The notes beneath the pieces are model-generated. The model had not been told where the DNA came from. It saw only the letters and a program-made list of their open reading frames with translations, and searched no databases. The translations under genes were made by a program, and so were the position numbers. A stretch of 64,000 nt of DNA from Gammaproteobacteria bacterium (GTDB lineage Bacteria > Pseudomonadota > Gammaproteobacteria > Steroidobacterales > Steroidobacteraceae): assembly GCA_947469285.1 (NCBI GenBank), contig CANIOW010000016.1:1-64000 (forward strand). The letters are read 5' to 3'. This document shows, one piece after another, positions 1 through 7,951 of the stretch (position 1 is its first letter; every line of letters begins with the position of its first letter).

Positions 1-428
1 AGGAAGCTTTGGCGATTTACCCAGCGAGACGCATCCGTGCAAACGATGTGATCGACCTCTTTGCGGATGTCATGGTGGAGCGCGGTGTGCCTGAATACAT
101 TCGAAGCGACAATGGACCTGAGATGATCGCCAAAGTACTCAGAAACTGGCTAGCCCGGGTTGGCACGAAGACGGCGTTCATTATGCCAGGAAGCCCTTGG
201 GAAAATGGCTACTGCGAGAGCTTTAACGGCAAGCTAAGGAACGAGCTATTGGATGGTGAGATCTTTTACACGCTGAGAGAGGCTCAGGTCATCATCGAGC
301 AGTGGCGATGGCATTACAATCGAATCAGGCCGCATAGCGCACTGGGCTATAAGCCACCTGCACCTGAGACGACGGTGGTGCGTTTGACGATAGTGAGCAA
401 AATAAGCGAGACTCAGATCGCTGCGTAA
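1..428 (+). CDS. IS3-family transposase, C-terminal part (DDE integrase core), 5' end outside the window
   Basis: The frame is open from base 3 and carries the end of an IS3-type OrfB transposase, which cuts and joins element ends. The second catalytic Asp lies in 'RSDNGPE' and the catalytic Glu in 'GYCESFNGKLRNE', 35 residues apart as in the DD(35)E integrase core. The C-terminal 'WHYNRIRPHSALGYKPPAPE' block is typical of this family. The first Asp and the OrfA part lie outside the window. The TTG at 9 is only an internal codon. The stop codon is followed at once by a sequence that recurs inverted near 3.05 kb and is probably the element's right end. Confidence 0.93.
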   Translation, partial: EALAIYPARRIRANDVIDLFADVMVERGVPEYIRSDNGPEMIAKVLRNWLARVGTKTAFIMPGSPWENGYCESFNGKLRNELLDGEIFYTLREAQVIIEQWRWHYNRIRPHSALGYKPPAPETTVVRLTIVSKISETQIAA

Positions 429-467
429 CAGACATCAGAACTGGACCAATTAAAGCAGGTCGGTCAC
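422..467 (+). repeat. Right end of the IS3-family element
   Basis: This 46-nt stretch spans the transposase stop codon and the following non-coding end. It matches the reverse complement of 3052-3097 at 41 of 46 positions. The outer edge reads TGACC inward on the opposite strand, consistent with an IS3-family terminus. The exact boundary and target duplication cannot be fixed because the left end is not in the window. Confidence 0.75.
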
Positions 468-468
468 C

Positions 469-501
469 GGCGCTACCACGCGGGGATTGCGTGGTAGCGC
501 C
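469..501. promoter_or_regulatory. Perfect 13-bp inverted repeat, 7-nt loop
   Basis: The arms GGCGCTACCACGC and GCGTGGTAGCGCC flank a GGGGATT loop. It begins about 2 nt outside the IS end and finishes 27 nt before the MaoC start codon. There is no T-tract, so it is not a classical terminator. It could be an operator, an attenuating 5'-UTR hairpin, or the preferred insertion target of the IS. Confidence 0.6.
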
Positions 502-528
502 ACGGCGGTTCCTTAGAGAGATGCAACC

Positions 529-1398
529 ATGCTCGATTACCAATGCGTTAAGAGCTGGCCGTTTCCGGAGGTCATACAGACTTACGGTGTCCGGGACACG
601 ATGCTCTACGCTCTCGGGCTTGGTATAGGTACCGATCCGCTGAACGAAGCCGAACTGGCCTTCGTCTATGAGGCGCGGCTGCAGGTAGTGCCCACCATGG
701 CAGCCGTGCTGGGCTCGCCGGGTCCGTGGATGCGCGATCCGCGTAGCGGCATCGACTATTCCAAGCTGGTTCATGGCGAGCAAGCGGTAAAAATAATCAA
801 GCCTTTGCCCGCGGCAACGACAATCGTCGCTGCGAACCGCGTGGTTTCGGTTACGGACAAGGGCGCTGGCAAAGGCGCTATTTTGGTCGTGGTTCGCGAG
901 CTACGCGAACAAGGCCACGACGATCTTCTTGCCGAATGCCGCCAGACGTATTTTCTGCGGGCCGATGGTGGCTTCAGTGCCAACGGTGGCCCTAGTGACG
1001 TTGGCCCGGCACCATTGCCTCCGGTTCCTGAGCGCGCTCCAGACGTGGAGTTGTCGTTGGCGACGCTGCCCGGTCAGGCGCTCATCTATCGCCTGAGCGG
1101 TGACTACAACCCGCTGCATGCCGACCCCGCGGCAGCCAAGACGGCCGGCTTCGACCGTCCCATTCTTCACGGGCTGTGTACCTACGGTGTGGCGGCACGC
1201 GTGCTCCTGAAGGCGGTGGGCGCTGCGCGCGCAGAGCAGTTGAAAGAGATTGCGGTGCGCTTCACCGCGCCCGTCTACCCGGGCGAAATACTCCGGTTTG
1301 AATTCTGGCGACAGGGCGGCGGCGAGTGGCGTCTGCGGGCCCATGTAGACGCTCGCGGCGCCGTGGTCCTCAATAATGGTCTGGCGCGGGTCGAATAA
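529..1398 (+). CDS. MaoC-family (R)-specific enoyl-CoA hydratase, hydratase-2 type
   Basis: The 289-residue protein has the double hot-dog layout of hydratase 2 enzymes, which hydrate trans-2-enoyl-CoA to (3R)-hydroxyacyl-CoA. The C-terminal hot dog holds the catalytic signature with Asp192 and His197 in 'SGDYNPLHADP', followed by 'ILHGLCTYG' near 212-220. The N-terminal half is a substrate-binding repeat without that signature. Relatives act on branched or sterol side-chain enoyl-CoAs, so a link to the steroid-type genes further right is possible but inferred. The ATG is preceded by GAGAGATGC, a weak ribosome site. It stands alone between IS ends, with relics downstream. Confidence 0.85.
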   Translation: MLDYQCVKSWPFPEVIQTYGVRDTMLYALGLGIGTDPLNEAELAFVYEARLQVVPTMAAVLGSPGPWMRDPRSGIDYSKLVHGEQAVKIIKPLPAATTIVAANRVVSVTDKGAGKGAILVVVRELREQGHDDLLAECRQTYFLRADGGFSANGGPSDVGPAPLPPVPERAPDVELSLATLPGQALIYRLSGDYNPLHADPAAAKTAGFDRPILHGLCTYGVAARVLLKAVGAARAEQLKEIAVRFTAPVYPGEILRFEFWRQGGGEWRLRAHVDARGAVVLNNGLARVE

Positions 1399-1452
1399 GC
1401 GTCGAGCCCGCTGCGCAGCGAATACGATTTCTTGCCCGTCTCAAGGTCGACC

Positions 1453-1790
1453 TTAAAGCGCAGGCCCACCTTGGTGACCCAGTCCGAGGTAGAGCGTCAA
1501 AGGCTGCCCGGTGAATGCAACGCAGCCGTAGTGCTCGTAGAACTGCTTGGCCTTGTCGTCTTTCGCGTCCACGATCATTGCAAAGGCTGCCACGTCGCGC
1601 CGTGCCTTCAGGCAACGATCCACGGCGCAGGCGAGCAAGAGTTTTCCCATGTTTGTCCGCGCAGATCTTTGTGTACAGCCAACCTGCCCAGGCGAAAGCA
1701 TGGCACGGGGTAGCGAGACAGCTTCTTGCGGGCACTTTCCTGAAGTTCAGTGGCGTCTACAAGTACACCCGCGGGCTCCATCAGGCCCTC
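1453..1790 (-). pseudogene. GNAT acetyltransferase toxin relic, frameshifted and N-terminally truncated
   Basis: Two minus-strand frames together rebuild the C-terminal two thirds of a TacT/AtaT-like GNAT. One frame (to about 1655) reads 'YPVPCFRLGRLAVHKDLRGQ'. The next (from about 1650) reads 'MGKLLLACAVDRCLKARRDV' and ends with 'VDAKDDKAKQFYEHYG'. Joining them restores the acetyl-CoA loop RGQ-x-x-GK if one base is put back, so a single-base deletion near 1652 broke the gene. The N-terminal part and the usual upstream DUF1778/TacA-type antitoxin are absent; an oppositely oriented oxidase fragment starts there instead. Such proteins acetylate aminoacyl-tRNA, but this copy should be inactive. 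Confidence 0.75.
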
Positions 1791-1826
1791 GCTATTAAAA
1801 TCGACGGCAAGGCGTATGTGCTTTAG

Positions 1827-2228
1827 CGGACCAACGTGCAAAGAAACCGGTGGATCAATTCTCAGACGTTTGATCCGGACATTAAGGCCTCGCAGGCCTC
1901 CGTTAAACGCAATACCGCTGAACTGTGGACCCTGACGAACGGGTCGGGTGGTTGGGTGCACCCCATGCACGTGCACTACGAAGAGATGCGGCTGCAGTCG
2001 CGCAATGGCGTGGCACCGCCGGTCTATGAGCAGGGCCGTCTCGATGTGGCGCACCTGGGGCCGGGCGAAACGGTCACCGCTTTTATCCAGTTCCGCGATT
2101 TTCCCGACCCGGAGTTCAACCCGCCCAACCCGGCTTACAAGCCAGAAGCGGGACGCTATGTCATGCATTGCCACAATACGACGCACGAGGACCACGGCAT
2201 GATGGCGCGCTTTGATGTAGTGCCCTAA
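1827..2228 (+). pseudogene. Multicopper oxidase, C-terminal cupredoxin domain only
   Basis: About 130 residues correspond to the last cupredoxin domain of a three-domain multicopper oxidase of the CotA/bilirubin-oxidase type. Copper-ligand motifs are intact: 'HPMHVH' at about 1963-1980 and 'MHCHNTTHEDHGMM' at about 2161-2202. The frame is open only from after the TAG at 1824, and a GTG at 1836 is the first possible start. The first two domains and any signal peptide are missing, so it cannot form the trinuclear site alone. It abuts the truncated GNAT relic head to head, suggesting a deletion or recombination junction near 1790-1830. Confidence 0.8.
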
Positions 2229-2331
2229 GGTCCGTCCCCCACCAGATCGTCGGTCTTAGAAGTAGGATTTTCCCGTTAGCAGGTTTATACAGCTGTCCTC
2301 ATCTGCGGTCTTTGCCTTGGCTGCTGTCGGG

Positions 2332-3039
2332 TTAGTTTAATCCATTGACAAAAACAGCATCGAATTGAAGATGCTGACCAGTCGCACTGTTAGCGAACCC
2401 TGGCAAAATCGACCAAAGATAAAATCCATTCGACTCAAAGAAGTCGAAGAAGTACCGATACAGTTCCTGTCCTTCGTACAAAGGAACGGTAGATAACTCA
2501 AGCTGTACAGCTTTTATTTGCGGAAGTTTTGACAGACAGCCCGCCAGTACTTCCGACTCATACCCTTGCGTGTCAATTTTGAGAAAAATCCTTTCGGATT
2601 GATTGCGATAGGAGTCAAAGACTGAATCTAAAGTGATGACAGGTGTTTCAACTTCTCCTACGTAGATTGATTCAGGAGCGGCAGTTGAATGAGCATCAAG
2701 CATTGGCAAGATGCTCGAGCTATACGAGTTCCTCGAAATGTTTATTTTTGTAGAGCCCAAGTTTGATCCAACAGCGCATCTTGGATGAGCGGTCCATAGG
2801 GCATCTTTTTCAGCATTAAGTGACAGCTTTTGATGCGCGTCTGGCAACGGTTCGAAAGACACGATACGCCGCTTAAACCCCTCTTTTCGAGTTAATAATG
2901 CGTATTGACCGATGTTTGCGCCTACATCAAATATTATGTCTATATTGTGGTGTAAGGTGGGCGGAGGAAGTGGGGGGGTTGATTTTCTCAACTCAAGTCC
3001 CAGAAAATTGAATGAAGTTTTAACAAGTTTTTTGACCAT
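2332..3039 (-). CDS. FkbM-family SAM-dependent methyltransferase
   Basis: The 235-residue protein has the FkbM O-methyltransferase fold. SAM motif I is 'FDVGANIGQY' (37-46), 'SFEPLP' (61-66) holds the acidic ribose-binding residue, and 'LKIDTQGYE' (153-161) is the FkbM signature. Family members methylate hydroxyl groups of sugars, polyketides or glycolipids; the substrate here is unknown. The ATG has a good GAGGAG ribosome site whose upstream edge is only about 1 nt from the inverted IS end. The gene is visibly AT-richer than its neighbours and uses A/T-ending codons such as AAA, TTT and ATA, a sign of recent acquisition. Confidence 0.85.
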   Translation of the reverse strand: MVKKLVKTSFNFLGLELRKSTPPLPPPTLHHNIDIIFDVGANIGQYALLTRKEGFKRRIVSFEPLPDAHQKLSLNAEKDALWTAHPRCAVGSNLGSTKINISRNSYSSSILPMLDAHSTAAPESIYVGEVETPVITLDSVFDSYRNQSERIFLKIDTQGYESEVLAGCLSKLPQIKAVQLELSTVPLYEGQELYRYFFDFFESNGFYLWSILPGFANSATGQHLQFDAVFVNGLN

Positions 3040-3051
3040 AGACTTCTCCTC

Positions 3052-3097
3052 GTGACTGGCCTGCTTTAATTGCTCCAGTGCTGATGTCCGTTACGCA
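3052..3097 (-). repeat. Second IS3-family right end, inverted relative to the first
   Basis: On the minus strand this repeats the 422-467 end with five mismatches, including the terminal TAA of the transposase frame. Both ends therefore point inward and bracket 468-3051. Confidence 0.75.
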
Positions 3098-3178
3098 GCC
3101 AACCGCGCCACCGTTCGATGATGACCGGAGCTGCTCTTGCGTGTAGCAGATCTCACCGCCCAGTAGCTCGTTCCTCAG
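3091..3178 (-). pseudogene. Degenerate IS3 transposase 3' fragment
   Basis: The minus strand here aligns with 230-310 of the left transposase: it encodes 'LRNELLGGEICYT' against 'LRNELLDGEIFYT' in the left copy. It then shifts frame and jumps from the equivalent of 'EQWR' straight to the last codons and stop, losing about 110 nt. Homology stops abruptly near 3178, so the 5' part is deleted. It is a relic of an element related to the one at the left edge. Confidence 0.75.
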
Positions 3179-3375
3179 CCGCCAGGCGGTCCACGCAGAT
3201 CACGAACATGGCATCGGCTTTTTTAGCAGCTGCTGCGCCATTTTGAGGACGAAATGCGACAAAGAGATGACGCATAATTGCCGTCGTCCCAGATTCCAGG
3301 GAGTGCTGCAGGAGAAGTCGAAGTTTACGGACAGCCACGCTCTCGTGGTGCTGAAGCAGGCGGATGTCTATTCCC
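3179..3375. other. Unassigned spacer between the IS relic and yicC
   Basis: I see no supported gene here. A 61-codon minus-strand frame (3153-3338) crosses into the transposase relic and has no recognisable motif. In many gammaproteobacteria gmk lies near yicC; no gmk is visible on this side. Confidence 0.4.
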
Positions 3376-4269
3376 TCACTCCACGTTCTGCACCTGTTCG
3401 CGCATTTGCTCTATCAGCACCTTCATCTCGACCGCGGCGCGGGTGGTGGCGGCGTCTTGGCTCTTCGAGCTGAGCGTGTTGGCTTCACGGTTGAATTCCT
3501 GCATCAGAAAATCCAGTCGGCGTCCGGCAGGTTCGTTGCCAGCGAGGGAACGCTGGACTTCAGTCACATGGCTGCGTAGCCGGTCCAGCTCTTCGTCCAC
3601 ATCCAGCTTCTGTAGCGCCAGCACCAGTTCCTGTTCGAAGCGTTCGCGGTGGGTGTCGGTGGCCACGAACTGCGCCAGCCGCTCGTTTAGCTTCACGCGA
3701 ATGCGTTCGCGCACCTCGGGCAGGCGCGCAGCCACTTCGGCCACCAGCTCCAGCAAACGTTCGGAACGCTCGCCGATCATGCTGGCGGTGCGTGCGCCTT
3801 CGCTGTCGCGGTGAGCGCCCAGTGCTTGGAGCGCGTCCTTCAGCAGTGTCATGGCAGCCAGTTGCAACGGGGCGGTTTCGCGTTCGGGCTCGCGCACCAC
3901 GCCGGGCCAGCGCAGCAGGTCCATGGCGTTCACGCTGCCACCAATGCGGTCGGCCAGCACGCGGGCCTGCGCCGTCAGCGCCGTTAGCAGCGGTTCGTTC
4001 AGCTCCAGCGTTACCTTGCCGGGGGCGGCGGGGCGAAACTGCAGCGTGGCGTCGAGCTTGCCGCGGCGTACCTGGGTGGCGATCAGCGCACGCGCCTCGC
4101 TCTCCAGCGCGCGGAAGTCCTCGGGCAGGCGCAGGCCGACCTCAAGGTAGCGGTGGTTCACGGTGCGCACCTCCCAAACGAGGGTGCCGGCGGGCAGGGC
4201 CGCTTCACGCCGGGCGAAGCCGGTCATGCTGCGGATTGCGGAAACTGACGATTGCGTGGGTTGTGCCAT
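3376..4269 (-). CDS. yicC: YicC-family endoribonuclease
   Basis: The protein is 297 residues, the usual size. The N-terminal 'RSMTGFAR' and 'WEVRTVNHRYLEV' blocks are diagnostic of the YicC-like N domain. The C-terminal DUF1732 domain ends with 'GRRLDFLMQEFNREANTLSSK' followed by 'EMKVLIEQMREQVQN'. Family members are cytoplasmic endoribonucleases that act on structured RNA and some sRNAs. The ATG at 4269 adds about 12 residues before the usual start region near 'RSMTGF', so initiation may be internal. It is divergent from the PP2C gene, 38 nt away. Confidence 0.93.
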   Translation of the reverse strand: MAQPTQSSVSAIRSMTGFARREAALPAGTLVWEVRTVNHRYLEVGLRLPEDFRALESEARALIATQVRRGKLDATLQFRPAAPGKVTLELNEPLLTALTAQARVLADRIGGSVNAMDLLRWPGVVREPERETAPLQLAAMTLLKDALQALGAHRDSEGARTASMIGERSERLLELVAEVAARLPEVRERIRVKLNERLAQFVATDTHRERFEQELVLALQKLDVDEELDRLRSHVTEVQRSLAGNEPAGRRLDFLMQEFNREANTLSSKSQDAATTRAAVEMKVLIEQMREQVQNVE

Positions 4270-4307
4270 ACTTTCAAGCCTAGCAGACCCCGCCCGAAGG
4301 AAGCCGC

Positions 4308-5060
4308 GTGCAATTCGAGTTTGCCGAACTCAGCCTCGTCGGCCATCGCGACGAAAACCAGGACCGTGCCGCCGTGGCCGCCGCCCCGCAGGCGGTATTC
4401 CTGGTGGTGGTGGACGGCATGGGGGGCCACGCCGACGGCGCGCTGGCGGCGGGCACGGCGCGGGCGTCGCTGTTGGCGTCGTTCCACCGTGAAACCGCGC
4501 CCTTGCTGGATCCGCTGGGGTTTTTGCACCGCGCGCTCGGGCGGGCCCACGATGAGGTCTGTGGGTTGGGCGCCGGGTTGCGGATGGAAGCCCGCCCCAG
4601 GGCAACGCTGGCCGTTTGTCTGTTGCAGCTGGGCTGCGCTTACTGGGCGCATATTGGCGACAGCCGGGTGTACCACCTGCGCAATGGCGAAGTGCTCGAG
4701 CGCACGCGCGATCACAGCCATGTGGAAGGGCTGTTCCAGGAAGGCTCCATCACCGCCGCGGAAATGGTGCATCACCCGATGCGGAATTTTGTGGAGTGCT
4801 GCATTGGCGGGGAGCAGGTACTGCCCGAAATGACACTCTCCGGGCAGCGCTCATTGCACCTGGGCGACGTGCTGCTGGTGTGCTCCGATGGCACCTGGGC
4901 GAACTTGAAAGATGAGGAGATAGCAGCCGCCTGGCACGGAGTGCCGGTGGGTGCAGAGGCGCTCGGGGCAGCGCTACAGGCGCTGCTGGAGCGTTCGGTG
5001 GAAGTATCGGCGCCATTCAGTGACAACAGCACCGCGACCGTCGCGCGGTGTGCCCCCTGA
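4308..5060 (+). CDS. PP2C-family serine/threonine protein phosphatase
   Basis: The 250-residue protein is a minimal single-domain PPM phosphatase. Metal-site motifs are in order: 'GHRDENQDR' (12-20), '[11 protein letters not shown]' (34-44), 'HIGDSRVY' (115-122), 'VCSDG' (191-195) and the closing 'SDNSTA' (238-243). It should dephosphorylate Ser/Thr with Mn/Mg in the cytoplasm. No Hanks-type kinase is seen nearby. It starts with GTG, lies 38 nt from divergent yicC, and is followed 10 nt later by rph, so it is probably the first gene of the rph-rdgB-hemW operon. Confidence 0.92.
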   Translation: MQFEFAELSLVGHRDENQDRAAVAAAPQAVFLVVVDGMGGHADGALAAGTARASLLASFHRETAPLLDPLGFLHRALGRAHDEVCGLGAGLRMEARPRATLAVCLLQLGCAYWAHIGDSRVYHLRNGEVLERTRDHSHVEGLFQEGSITAAEMVHHPMRNFVECCIGGEQVLPEMTLSGQRSLHLGDVLLVCSDGTWANLKDEEIAAAWHGVPVGAEALGAALQALLERSVEVSAPFSDNSTATVARCAP

Positions 5061-5070
5061 GGAGAATTTG

Positions 5071-5808
5071 ATGAGCGGATCCCCCTTGGTGCGCGGCAGT
5101 GGCCGCGCCTCTGATCAATTGCGCGCGGTGCGTTTCACCCGTCAGTTCACCCGTCATGCCGAGGGCAGCGTGCTGGTGGAATTTGGCGACACGCGGGTGC
5201 TGTGTACCGCCAGTGTTGAAAACGGCGTGCCTGGCTTTCTGCGCAATACCGGGCAGGGCTGGGTGACGGCGGAATACGGCATGTTGCCGCGTGCCACGCA
5301 TACGCGAAACTCGCGTGAGGCGGCGAAGGGCAAGCAGGGCGGGCGCACGCTGGAAATCCAGCGGCTCATCGGTCGTTCTTTACGGTCGGTGCTGGATATG
5401 CGCGCGCTCGGCGAACGCACCGTCACGCTCGACTGCGATGTGCTGCAGGCCGATGGTGGCACGCGCACGGCGGCGATCACCGGCGCCTATGTGGCGTTGG
5501 TGGACGCCATGGCCATGCTGCAACAGCGGGGCGACCTGAAGCGCAACCCCATCCACGGCGCTATTGCCGCAGTGTCGGTGGGCATTATCGATGGCGTGCC
5601 GTGCTTGGACCTGGACTACGCCGAAGATTCGCGCGCAGAAACCGACATGAATGTGGTGATGAACAGTCTGGGCGCGTATGTCGAGGTGCAGGGCACAGCG
5701 GAGGGCCATGCCTTCCACCGGCACGAGCTGGACCGTTTGCTCGACCTGGCCACGGGCGGCTGCCAGACGCTGCTGCAGGCGCAGCAGGCTTCGCTTGCCG
5801 GCGGCTGA
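5071..5808 (+). CDS. rph: Ribonuclease PH
   Basis: The 245-residue enzyme trims tRNA 3' ends phosphorolytically. The N-terminal '[20 protein letters not shown]', the central '[18 protein letters not shown]' and the '[20 protein letters not shown]' block with the conserved acidic residues are all characteristic, and it ends with '[20 protein letters not shown]'. The ATG at 5071 follows a strong GAGGAGAA; an open frame extends further upstream but has no homology there. The stop overlaps the rdgB start as TGATG. Confidence 0.97.
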   Translation: MSGSPLVRGSGRASDQLRAVRFTRQFTRHAEGSVLVEFGDTRVLCTASVENGVPGFLRNTGQGWVTAEYGMLPRATHTRNSREAAKGKQGGRTLEIQRLIGRSLRSVLDMRALGERTVTLDCDVLQADGGTRTAAITGAYVALVDAMAMLQQRGDLKRNPIHGAIAAVSVGIIDGVPCLDLDYAEDSRAETDMNVVMNSLGAYVEVQGTAEGHAFHRHELDRLLDLATGGCQTLLQAQQASLAGG

Positions 5809-6482
5809 TGCGCGTCGTTCTCGCCACCACTAACCGCGGCAAGCAGCGCGAGTTTGCGCAGTTGCTGGCGGGTGCGGGCCTGGAGGTGCTGGCGCAGAGC
5901 GACTTCACCGGCGCGCAGGCCGTGCCGGCAGTGGCGGAGACGGGGCTGACGTTTGTGGAGAATGCGCTGCTGAAGGCGCGGCACGCGGCATGGCACACGG
6001 GCTTGCCGGCGCTGGCGGACGATTCGGGTTTGGCGGTGGCCGGTCTGGGGGGCGCACCGGGCATTTGGTCGGCCCGCTACACCGCCTTGCCGGCGCCGAC
6101 CCTGGTGGGGCTCGACCCGTTCGTGGTGGCGGCGCAGCTGGCCGCCGACCCGCGACCGGGAGATGATGCCGCCAACAATGCGCGCTTGCTGGCGGCGCTG
6201 GCCGCCGACCCCACCGCGTCGCGCGCGGCCTGTTATCACTGCGTGCTGGCCTTTGTGCGGCACGCGGCGGACCCGGTGCCATTGCTGGCGCATGGCACTT
6301 GGCAGGGACGCATCACTCTCGAGCCGCGCGGGTTGGGCGGGTTTGGCTACGACCCGTTGTTCGAGTTGGCCGATGGGCGCACGGCGGCGGAGCTGCCCGA
6401 TGCCGAGAAGCACGCGCTCAGCCACCGCGGTACGGCGCTGCGGTCGTTTCTGGTGGCTTGGCGTGCCCTGGCGGTGGGCTAG
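5808..6482 (+). CDS. rdgB: XTP/dITP diphosphatase (non-canonical purine NTP pyrophosphatase)
   Basis: The 224-residue HAM1-family enzyme hydrolyses ITP and XTP to keep them out of DNA. Diagnostic blocks are 'VLATTNRGKQREF' at the N-terminus, 'TFVENALLKARHAA', 'LADDSGLAV' and 'GLGGFGYDPLF', then 'SHRGTALR' near the end. The ATG overlaps the rph stop by one base (TGATG), as in many rph-rdgB pairs, and defines the start. HemW begins 19 nt downstream. Confidence 0.96.
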   Translation: MRVVLATTNRGKQREFAQLLAGAGLEVLAQSDFTGAQAVPAVAETGLTFVENALLKARHAAWHTGLPALADDSGLAVAGLGGAPGIWSARYTALPAPTLVGLDPFVVAAQLAADPRPGDDAANNARLLAALAADPTASRAACYHCVLAFVRHAADPVPLLAHGTWQGRITLEPRGLGGFGYDPLFELADGRTAAELPDAEKHALSHRGTALRSFLVAWRALAVG

Positions 6483-6501
6483 TCATGCACTGGCCGCGCG
6501 C

Positions 6502-7719
6502 ATGCTGACGCTGCCGCCGCTGGGCGTGTATATCCACCTGCCGTGGTGTGTGCGCAAGTGCCCGTACTGCGATTTCAATTCGCATGCGCTGAAGGACGAC
6601 AGTGGCGCCCCGCGGGCGGAAGCGCGCGTGGCCGCGCGGTTGCCGGTGGACCAGGAGGCGGCCTATGTAGCCGCTTTGCTGCTGGACCTAGAGGCCGACC
6701 TGCCGTTGCTCGAAGACGCGAGTGACCGGGCGGTAAGCAGCGTGTTCATTGGCGGGGGCACGCCCAGCCTGTTTTCGGCGGCGGCTATCGCGCGGTTGCT
6801 GCAAGGGTTGCGGGAGCGTTTGCCGTTGGCGGTGGATTGCGAGGTGACGCTGGAGGCGAACCCCGGCACGCTGGAGCGGGGGCGTTTTGCGGGGTATCGC
6901 GAAGCGGGCGTGAACCGCATCTCGGTGGGGGCGCAAAGTTTTTCCGCGGCGCAATTGCAGGCACTGGGTCGTATCCACGGCCCCGACGACACGCGCGCCG
7001 CCGTGGCGGAGCTGCAGGCGGCGGGTCTGCTGAACCACAACCTCGATCTCATGTATGCGCTGCCAGGGCAAACCACGGCCGAGGCGCTGGCGGACGTCGA
7101 GGCGGCGCTGGCATTGGCGCCGCCGCATGTGTCGTACTACCAGCTGACGCTGGAGCCTGGCACGGTGTTTCATCGTCGGCCGCCGGCCGACATGCCGGCA
7201 GAGGATGCGGCTGCGGATCTGGAGTTGGCCGCCCATGCCCGCCTACTGCAGGCGGGCTACGAGCGCTATGAGGTGTCGGCCTGGGCGCGTCCCGGGCATG
7301 CCTGCCAGCACAACCTGAATTACTGGTCGTTTGGCGATTACCTGGGGCTGGGGGCGGGCGCTCACGGCAAGCTGACGCGGCCGTCGAGCGGTGAGATTTT
7401 GCGCACCGAGAAGGCCCGCCAGCCACGTGAATACCAGCGTGATCTGGCGGCGGCGCGCACCCTCCGTCGGGTGGAACCCGCCGAGCGGCCATTTGAGTTC
7501 ATGTTAAATGCGCTGCGGCTGGCGGCGGGCTTCCCGGTGGCCTGGTTTGAAACGCGCGCCGGACTACCTTGGCAGGTGGTTGAGCCGGTCGTGGCGCGGC
7601 TGGCAGAGTTGCGCTGGCTGGTGCCAACGCAGGTGGCCGGGCAGCCCGGATGGCGCCCGACACCGCGCGGATACGCGGTTTTGAACAGCCTGGTGGAGGC
7701 GTTTTTGGTCGGAGATTGA
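6502..7719 (+). CDS. hemW: Radical SAM heme chaperone HemW
   Basis: The 405-residue protein begins with 'LGVYIHLPWCVRKCPYCDF', in which Cys16, Cys20 and Cys23 form the CxxxCxxC site for the 4Fe-4S cluster that binds SAM. 'FIGGGTPSLF' and 'LEANPGTLE' follow in the radical SAM barrel. The HemN/HemW C-terminal domain includes 'FMLNALRLAAGF'. It lacks the extra features of HemN coproporphyrinogen dehydrogenase, so it is the heme-binding chaperone that inserts heme into respiratory enzymes. I chose the ATG at 6502; a longer open frame upstream overlaps rdgB and has no homology. Confidence 0.94.
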   Translation: MLTLPPLGVYIHLPWCVRKCPYCDFNSHALKDDSGAPRAEARVAARLPVDQEAAYVAALLLDLEADLPLLEDASDRAVSSVFIGGGTPSLFSAAAIARLLQGLRERLPLAVDCEVTLEANPGTLERGRFAGYREAGVNRISVGAQSFSAAQLQALGRIHGPDDTRAAVAELQAAGLLNHNLDLMYALPGQTTAEALADVEAALALAPPHVSYYQLTLEPGTVFHRRPPADMPAEDAAADLELAAHARLLQAGYERYEVSAWARPGHACQHNLNYWSFGDYLGLGAGAHGKLTRPSSGEILRTEKARQPREYQRDLAAARTLRRVEPAERPFEFMLNALRLAAGFPVAWFETRAGLPWQVVEPVVARLAELRWLVPTQVAGQPGWRPTPRGYAVLNSLVEAFLVGD

Positions 7720-7726
7720 GGCGAGG

Positions 7727-7760
7727 CTCCCTACCGGGGGGTTGTCAAGCCCCGCGGGAG
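7727..7760 (+). terminator. Possible hemW terminator hairpin
   Basis: CTCCC and GGGAG form the outer stem and CGGGG with CCCCG the inner one, around a roughly 9-nt loop, 8 nt after the hemW stop. There is no following T-tract, so the terminator call is tentative. Confidence 0.4.
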
Positions 7761-7951
7761 AGTTGTGCACAGGAGGCCGCTGGCACCATGAACTGGGCAG
7801 TTACATCGCAAAGCTGCGCTTCAGTATCAAGACATAGAGCCTAAGTCATTGAAGGAACAGCTAAAAACAATCTGTTCATTTTTTAATCAAACTGCCATTT
7901 ATAGGTATTTATGCGTTATGTCTGGCGCGTGAACGGCGCCCGTCCACAGAC

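Noticed and set aside
1608-2195. 195-codon minus-strand frame as one intact protein
   Set aside because: Only its last part is GNAT-like; the rest is antisense to the multicopper oxidase domain.
3153-3338. Small minus-strand frame next to the IS relic
   Set aside because: It runs into the degenerate transposase and has no motif or ribosome site.
6163-6501. N-terminal extension of hemW overlapping rdgB
   Set aside because: The radical SAM homology starts after the ATG at 6502, and the upstream part is a shadow of rdgB.
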